A DNA stretch of 64,000 nt from Mucilaginibacter conchicola. GTDB taxonomy: Bacteria; Bacteroidota; Bacteroidia; Sphingobacteriales; Sphingobacteriaceae. The notes beneath the pieces are model-generated. The model searched no databases and had not been told where the DNA came from. It was given only the letters and a program-made list of their open reading frames with translations. Below are positions 60,709 to 64,000 of the stretch, piece by piece. The position numbers and the translations under genes are program-made. Where the stretch lies: assembly GCF_003432115.1 (NCBI RefSeq), contig NZ_QWDC01000002.1, positions 496,001 to 560,000 on the forward strand, in the 5' to 3' direction. Numbering within the stretch: the first letter of the stretch is position 1; the number at the start of each line of letters is the position of its first letter.

Positions 60709-61298
60709 ATCAGTTCTTTAACTTCGTGTCTTAAATTACGCTCCAGCTTCTCTTTCAAACGCTGGCGCGCTCTAAATAGTTTCACCTTTACGGTGTTGGC
60801 CTCAATGCCCATTACCTGTGCAATTTCCTCAAGCGATTGCTCTCCTTTATAAAACATCGTGATAATGGCAGCATCATCAGGCAATAGCTGCCCAATAGCC
60901 TGATTTAGATAATATGAGCGCGACTTGTTCTCTACGTTATTTTCGTCGAAACTGCCGGGCTTATTCTCTAATTGTAAATAGGTTTCATCATCATCGATAG
61001 ATGAAGTATCAATCCGTTTCTTCCTCAAAAATGTCATGGCAGTGGTATATACAATGCTGTACAACCATGTGCTGAACTTTGATTGTTGTTGAAACGAGCT
61101 TAACGACCGGTAAGCTTTCACAAAACAATCCTGTGCAACCTCTTCTGCATCCTCACGGTTCTTAGTAAAACGTAAAGCAAGCGTAAACACAAAACGCTGG
61201 TGGCGTTTGATCAGATCGGCGTAAGCCGATTGGTTGCCGCCAAGGGTTTGCTGGATCAGTTCTATGTCAGAAAACTTGCTTTGCATATTATACACCAT
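60705..61298 (-). CDS. ECF-type RNA polymerase sigma factor
   Basis: A 197-residue group-4 sigma factor. Region 2 contains ADLIKRHQRFVFTLALRFTK and REDAEEVAQDCFVKAYRSLS; region 4 has GEQSLEEIAQVMGIEANTVK (HTH for the -35 element), followed by VKLFRARQRLKEKLER. The start at 61298 gives MVYNMQSKFS; an ATG at 61286 (MQSKF) is also possible. It precedes and overlaps the probable anti-sigma gene, so the pair is likely autoregulated. Stimulus unknown. Confidence 0.93.
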   Translation of the reverse strand: MVYNMQSKFSDIELIQQTLGGNQSAYADLIKRHQRFVFTLALRFTKNREDAEEVAQDCFVKAYRSLSSFQQQSKFSTWLYSIVYTTAMTFLRKKRIDTSSIDDDETYLQLENKPGSFDENNVENKSRSYYLNQAIGQLLPDDAAIITMFYKGEQSLEEIAQVMGIEANTVKVKLFRARQRLKEKLERNLRHEVKELI

Positions 61299-61397
61299 CT
61301 CTGACTACACTTTGCGGGATGAGGTTACATGCTAATTTACACTTTTAATGGGAGTGTATATTATATATATGAATAGCGCGTGCTTGATGATCAGGAT

Positions 61398-61430
61398 ATC
61401 TCACCCCTAACCCTTCTCAAGAGGGGAACT
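61398..61430. repeat. Fragment of the CTCACCCC-type repeat
   Basis: TCTCACCCCTAACCCTTCTC then AAGAGGGGAACTT resembles one end of the family B elements, without the matching second end. It lies in the 254-base gap between the divergent sigma and DUF6249-like genes. Confidence 0.45.
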
Positions 61431-61552
61431 TAGTCTTTCAAAAAATATTTTCATAATGGGTGTAACCTGCTTAAAAATGATGTGGTCATAGCATACAAAT
61501 ACACCATGGTGGTGCAACGCATTAACAACAACACATTTAAAAAATAAATATC

Positions 61553-61975
61553 ATGGACGCAGGAATATTAATACCAATTTTAGTCCCACTGGGCATGTTT
61601 GCAATGATCTTTGGGATCTTTTACATCAGGAACCGTGAACGCATGGCAATGATTGAAAAAGGCATGGACCCACGTGAACATAAACCACATCCGGCCCCCT
61701 GGCAAAATCTTAAATGGGGCCTTCTATTAATAGGCTCAGGCTTAGGTTTATTTGTGGCTTATATTTTAGACCGCACTGCATTTACTGCAACGCAGGATGA
61801 GAACGAAGCCCTATACTTCGGTTTAGTAGCAGTATTTGGCGGGTTTGGATTGGTTATCTCTTATGTAATTGAAAAGAAAGAGCTTTATGCTAATTACAAG
61901 ACCTCAGGTAATTTAATCGTATTTAAGAGCGAGCAAAAGGGCGGCCGGGAAGAAACGGGCAACGAGAATCAATAA
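61553..61975 (+). CDS. DUF6249-like small membrane protein, 140 residues
   Basis: Three hydrophobic helices: AGILIPILVPLGMFAMIFGI at the N terminus, NLKWGLLLIGSGLGLFVAYI near residue 52 and ALYFGLVAVFGGFGLVISYV near residue 88. Between helices 1 and 2 is a basic cytoplasmic loop with RNRERMAMIEKGMDP, the conserved part of this family. Such proteins often sit next to ECF sigma pairs in Bacteroidota, and here it diverges from one across 254 bases. A charged C-terminal tail follows. Function unknown. Terminator at 62009. Confidence 0.85.
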   Translation: MDAGILIPILVPLGMFAMIFGIFYIRNRERMAMIEKGMDPREHKPHPAPWQNLKWGLLLIGSGLGLFVAYILDRTAFTATQDENEALYFGLVAVFGGFGLVISYVIEKKELYANYKTSGNLIVFKSEQKGGREETGNENQ

Positions 61976-62008
61976 ATGGCAACTCATCGAAGATAGATTT
62001 AATACCAA

Positions 62009-62041
62009 TAAAAAAGGGGCGCAGATTGCGCCCCTTTTTTA
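62009..62041 (+). terminator. Bidirectional terminator between the DUF6249-like and DinB-like genes
   Basis: GGGGCGCA (62016-62023) / TGCGCCCC (62027-62034), GAT loop, flanked by A and T runs that serve both convergent genes. Confidence 0.92.
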
Positions 62042-62554
62042 TTGCAGATATTTTTCGTGTACGGCTTTGATATGATAAAGCTCATGCCCCGCTGTCATAT
62101 AAACCAGGGCGGCAACTTTCACCAGCGCACCACTGGCCACGCCCGATCTGCCAAGTTGCTCTTCACTTAGCGAGCGGTACAGATATAATGTTGCTTCGCG
62201 AACGGCCTTGAACTCATTGGCGAGATCTTGTATGGTGCGGCTATTAAAATCGGTACTGTTTACGTAGGTATCCTGGTCAAAGCCCGGCAGGGAAATATCC
62301 TCGCGAGAGAATACAAAAGCGCGGAATGAGAATACCCGCTCGGTATCTATTATATGGCCCAGCACCTCTTTCAACGTCCATTTGCCTTCGGCATAGGCAT
62401 ACATGGCCTGTTCATCGGTAAGTTTGCTGAACAGATCAAATGTTACCTGCTGGCTATCTTTAAGTAAAGCCAAAACATCTGCGCCATCGGGCACCTGGTT
62501 TACGTAGTTGGCGGCGTATGGTGCGTGATCGTCAGACTTTGGCCTCTTTATCAT
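62039..62554 (-). CDS. DinB-like four-helix metal-binding protein
   Basis: A 171-residue DinB/YfiT-type helical bundle. Putative metal His are in LKEVLGHIIDTERVFSFRAF (GHIIDTE, near residue 66) and in YMTAGHELYHIKAVHEKYL near the C terminus (HELYH). Members include thiol transferases and DNA-damage-induced proteins of unknown action; no specific reaction can be given. Its ATG lies 23 bases before the end of the histidine kinase gene, so it is cotranscribed and translationally coupled with it. Whether the kinase controls it is unknown. Confidence 0.88.
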   Translation of the reverse strand: MIKRPKSDDHAPYAANYVNQVPDGADVLALLKDSQQVTFDLFSKLTDEQAMYAYAEGKWTLKEVLGHIIDTERVFSFRAFVFSREDISLPGFDQDTYVNSTDFNSRTIQDLANEFKAVREATLYLYRSLSEEQLGRSGVASGALVKVAALVYMTAGHELYHIKAVHEKYLQ

Positions 62555-63752
62555 ATCTCATGGTTTTTAAAACTATCCTGAATGTGGTACCTTTGCCCAC
62601 CTCTGAATCTTTTACAGAAATTTGCCCGTTGTGGTAGTTCTGGATAATACGCTTGGTAAGCGACAGGCCCAGTCCCCAGCCTCTTTTACGTGTAGTATAA
62701 CCCGGCTGAAAAACCGTGTCAAACTTAGAGCGCGGTATACCTTTACCAGTATCGCTTATATCAATAAATATCAGTTTTTTTTGCTTGTTGCCGGTTATCT
62801 GCACTTTAATGGTACCGGGGCCTTCAATAGCGTTTACTGCATTCTTCAAAAGATTCTCCAGTACCCAGTCAAACAGCGGGATGTTTAGCCCGGCCATCAG
62901 GCGGCGGTTGCCGGTCATCTCAAAAGTAATGCGGTTACTTACACGTACTTTAAAATAATCAACAAACTCCTTAACCACACCATAAACCGAATGCTCCTCA
63001 AGCTGCGGTTTGGAGCCGATCTTTGAGAAACGATCTGCCACAATCTCCAGGCGCTTTACATCATTCTCCATCTCGCCCATCAGTGGGTCGTTCTCCGCAT
63101 TAAACTTCTCTTTGATGAGCTCTATCCAGGCCATCAGCGATGATATAGGCGTACCCAACTGGTGAGCGGTCTCTTTGGCAAGGCCCACCCAAACCTGGTT
63201 CTGTTCCGATTTCCGCGACGAACTGAAGGCCGTGTAAGCTACCAAAAGGAACACCGCAATTACAGATAGCTGTATGTAGGGGAACATTTTAAGCTGCGTA
63301 AGCAAAGCCGAATCTTTATAATATACCAGCAAAGGCTCGCCAAGCATGGTGATCTTAAAAGGCTCGTGCTGGCTTTTCATGTACGATAGCTCGTCTTGAA
63401 AGTATTGCGGGTCGTATTTCTTTTTGCTGAGTTTGGCTTCTTCGGGATCAAGCTTGATATAGGTACGGGTAGAATCCAGTCCTCGTGTGGTTTGTATCTC
63501 GCCATTGGCTTTGGTTACAATGGCGGGCACCACCAGGCTATCGCGCACAGCAAATACGTACGACAGGAAATCATTATCATAAGTATTAGCCAGCTGTTTC
63601 ATGCTGATGGCCCATACCTGCGCGCGGGTGCGTTCGCTTTGGGCGATTTTTTTTACCAGGTAGCTGGTATAAAACACCGAGCCGCTGGCAATAACCACTG
63701 CAAAGGCAAGCAAAAAATATTTCCAACGGCGTTTCTGTTCGTACGGATTCAT
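62532..63752 (-). CDS. Sensor histidine kinase
   Basis: A 406-residue membrane kinase. N-terminal helix FLLAFAVVIASGSVFYTSYL, a periplasmic sensor of about 125 residues, then a second helix LSVIAVFLLVAYTAF. No HAMP or PAS domain is recognised. The dimerisation/phosphoacceptor helix has the His in LAKETAHQLGTPISSLMAWI. The ATPase domain has an N box ENLLKNAVNAIEG, G1 ISDTGKGIP, and G2 GWGLGLSL. No response regulator is adjacent, so its partner lies elsewhere. The downstream DinB-like gene overlaps by 23 bases. Confidence 0.93.
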   Translation of the reverse strand: MNPYEQKRRWKYFLLAFAVVIASGSVFYTSYLVKKIAQSERTRAQVWAISMKQLANTYDNDFLSYVFAVRDSLVVPAIVTKANGEIQTTRGLDSTRTYIKLDPEEAKLSKKKYDPQYFQDELSYMKSQHEPFKITMLGEPLLVYYKDSALLTQLKMFPYIQLSVIAVFLLVAYTAFSSSRKSEQNQVWVGLAKETAHQLGTPISSLMAWIELIKEKFNAENDPLMGEMENDVKRLEIVADRFSKIGSKPQLEEHSVYGVVKEFVDYFKVRVSNRITFEMTGNRRLMAGLNIPLFDWVLENLLKNAVNAIEGPGTIKVQITGNKQKKLIFIDISDTGKGIPRSKFDTVFQPGYTTRKRGWGLGLSLTKRIIQNYHNGQISVKDSEVGKGTTFRIVLKTMRYDKEAKV

Positions 63753-63800
63753 AGAATAACCAAATAACGCAAATTTTCGGAGATCAGCGAAACCTCTTGC

Positions 63801-64000
63801 TTAGTGCTCAAGCCCTACTTCAACGCGCTCAATAACATCAGACAATTCTTCGGCGCGTTTGTTCCAGGTATTTCCTTCGGCGGTTTGTAAACGCGATGCC
63901 CTTTTATCAGCACTATCGCTTATAATCTCTGCAAGTACGGCCCTCAGAAAATCTTCTTTATCATCGGTTATCTTTACCAGCCCGGCAAAATCGCTTATAT
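63801..64000 (-). CDS. C-terminal end of a probable glycosyltransferase, cut by the window edge
   Basis: The minus strand has an open frame from the window end to TAA at 63801-63803. It encodes about 66 residues ending DVIERVEVGLEH, with ISDFAGLVKITDDKEDF followed by GNTWNKRAEELSDVIERV. The terminal NTWNKRAEELSDVIE pattern is that of the last helix of GT4 glycosyltransferases, where a Trp/Lys helix packs against the donor domain. Only the tail is seen, so the family is uncertain. Confidence 0.6.
   Translation of the reverse strand, partial: ISDFAGLVKITDDKEDFLRAVLAEIISDSADKRASRLQTAEGNTWNKRAEELSDVIERVEVGLEH

Overview
The window looks like chromosomal DNA of a Bacteroidota bacterium of the Sphingobacteriaceae type (Mucilaginibacter or Pedobacter-like). 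This rests on the gene families present (DUF2911, DUF6249-like and DUF2306 proteins, a TPR-TM-HTH regulator, TolC/HlyD/EmrB efflux behind a TetR gene, an S41 protease, an OmpA with thrombospondin type-3 repeats), on lipoprotein-free signal peptides ending in AQ, on -7 boxes of the form TAnnTTTG, on weak Shine-Dalgarno sites, and on intergenic DNA full of short palindromic 'word' repeats. The species is an inference. No rRNA, tRNA, CRISPR array or prophage was seen.

Layout. 1-1593: 3' part of a secreted S8 protease. 1765-7119 (minus): a methionine/one-carbon operon, metH - four-helix-bundle gene - metF, headed by a SAM-I riboswitch. 7190-7560: two inverted-repeat elements and a terminator. 7582-14365: BI-1 membrane protein, an unknown protein, murQ, an S41 protease, nagZ (peptidoglycan recycling) and a beta-barrel protein. 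14407-22372: surface-glycan cluster of six glycosyltransferases and an MsbA-like ABC exporter. 22469-31786: meaB, pepP-like, ompA, a 47-residue membrane protein, ridA, recG, an M28 peptidase and an MFS carrier. 31896-34157: TPR/HTH regulator and a zinc-ribbon protein. 34270-37845: polysaccharide deacetylase, then a TetR - small protein - MFS operon with an operator over its promoter. 38006-40078: prolyl oligopeptidase. 40142-41823: an AT-rich two-gene DUF262 + HEPN-like cassette, the best candidate for a defence or toxin-like system. 41921-45666: GDCC-type zinc protein, PfkB kinase, DUF2306 and WG-repeat proteins. 45885-47122: ahpC-ahpD-like pair. 47347-51947 (minus): TetR - TolC - HlyD - EmrB efflux operon with twin operators. 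52471-54999: LmbE-type deacetylase. 55020-55905: a REP-associated tyrosine transposase (RAYT) inside its repeats, including three 88-bp tandem units. 55981-57999: a three-gene overlapping operon with two very small membrane proteins and a sodium/solute symporter. 58056-64000: CDF transporter, DUF2911 protein, ECF sigma and anti-sigma pair, DUF6249-like protein, DinB-like protein, histidine kinase, and the 3' end of a probable glycosyltransferase.

How it works together. Most of the window is housekeeping and envelope biology: methionine synthesis under SAM control, cell-wall recycling, outer-membrane proteins, surface glycan assembly, two drug-type exporters each under a local TetR repressor, and peroxide defence. 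The accessory parts are the DUF262/HEPN cassette, the RAYT locus and several dispersed inverted repeats, all at operon boundaries. Two very small genes (26307-26450 and 56168-56296) were found by reading the intergenic sequence, and several starts were moved to an internal ATG.
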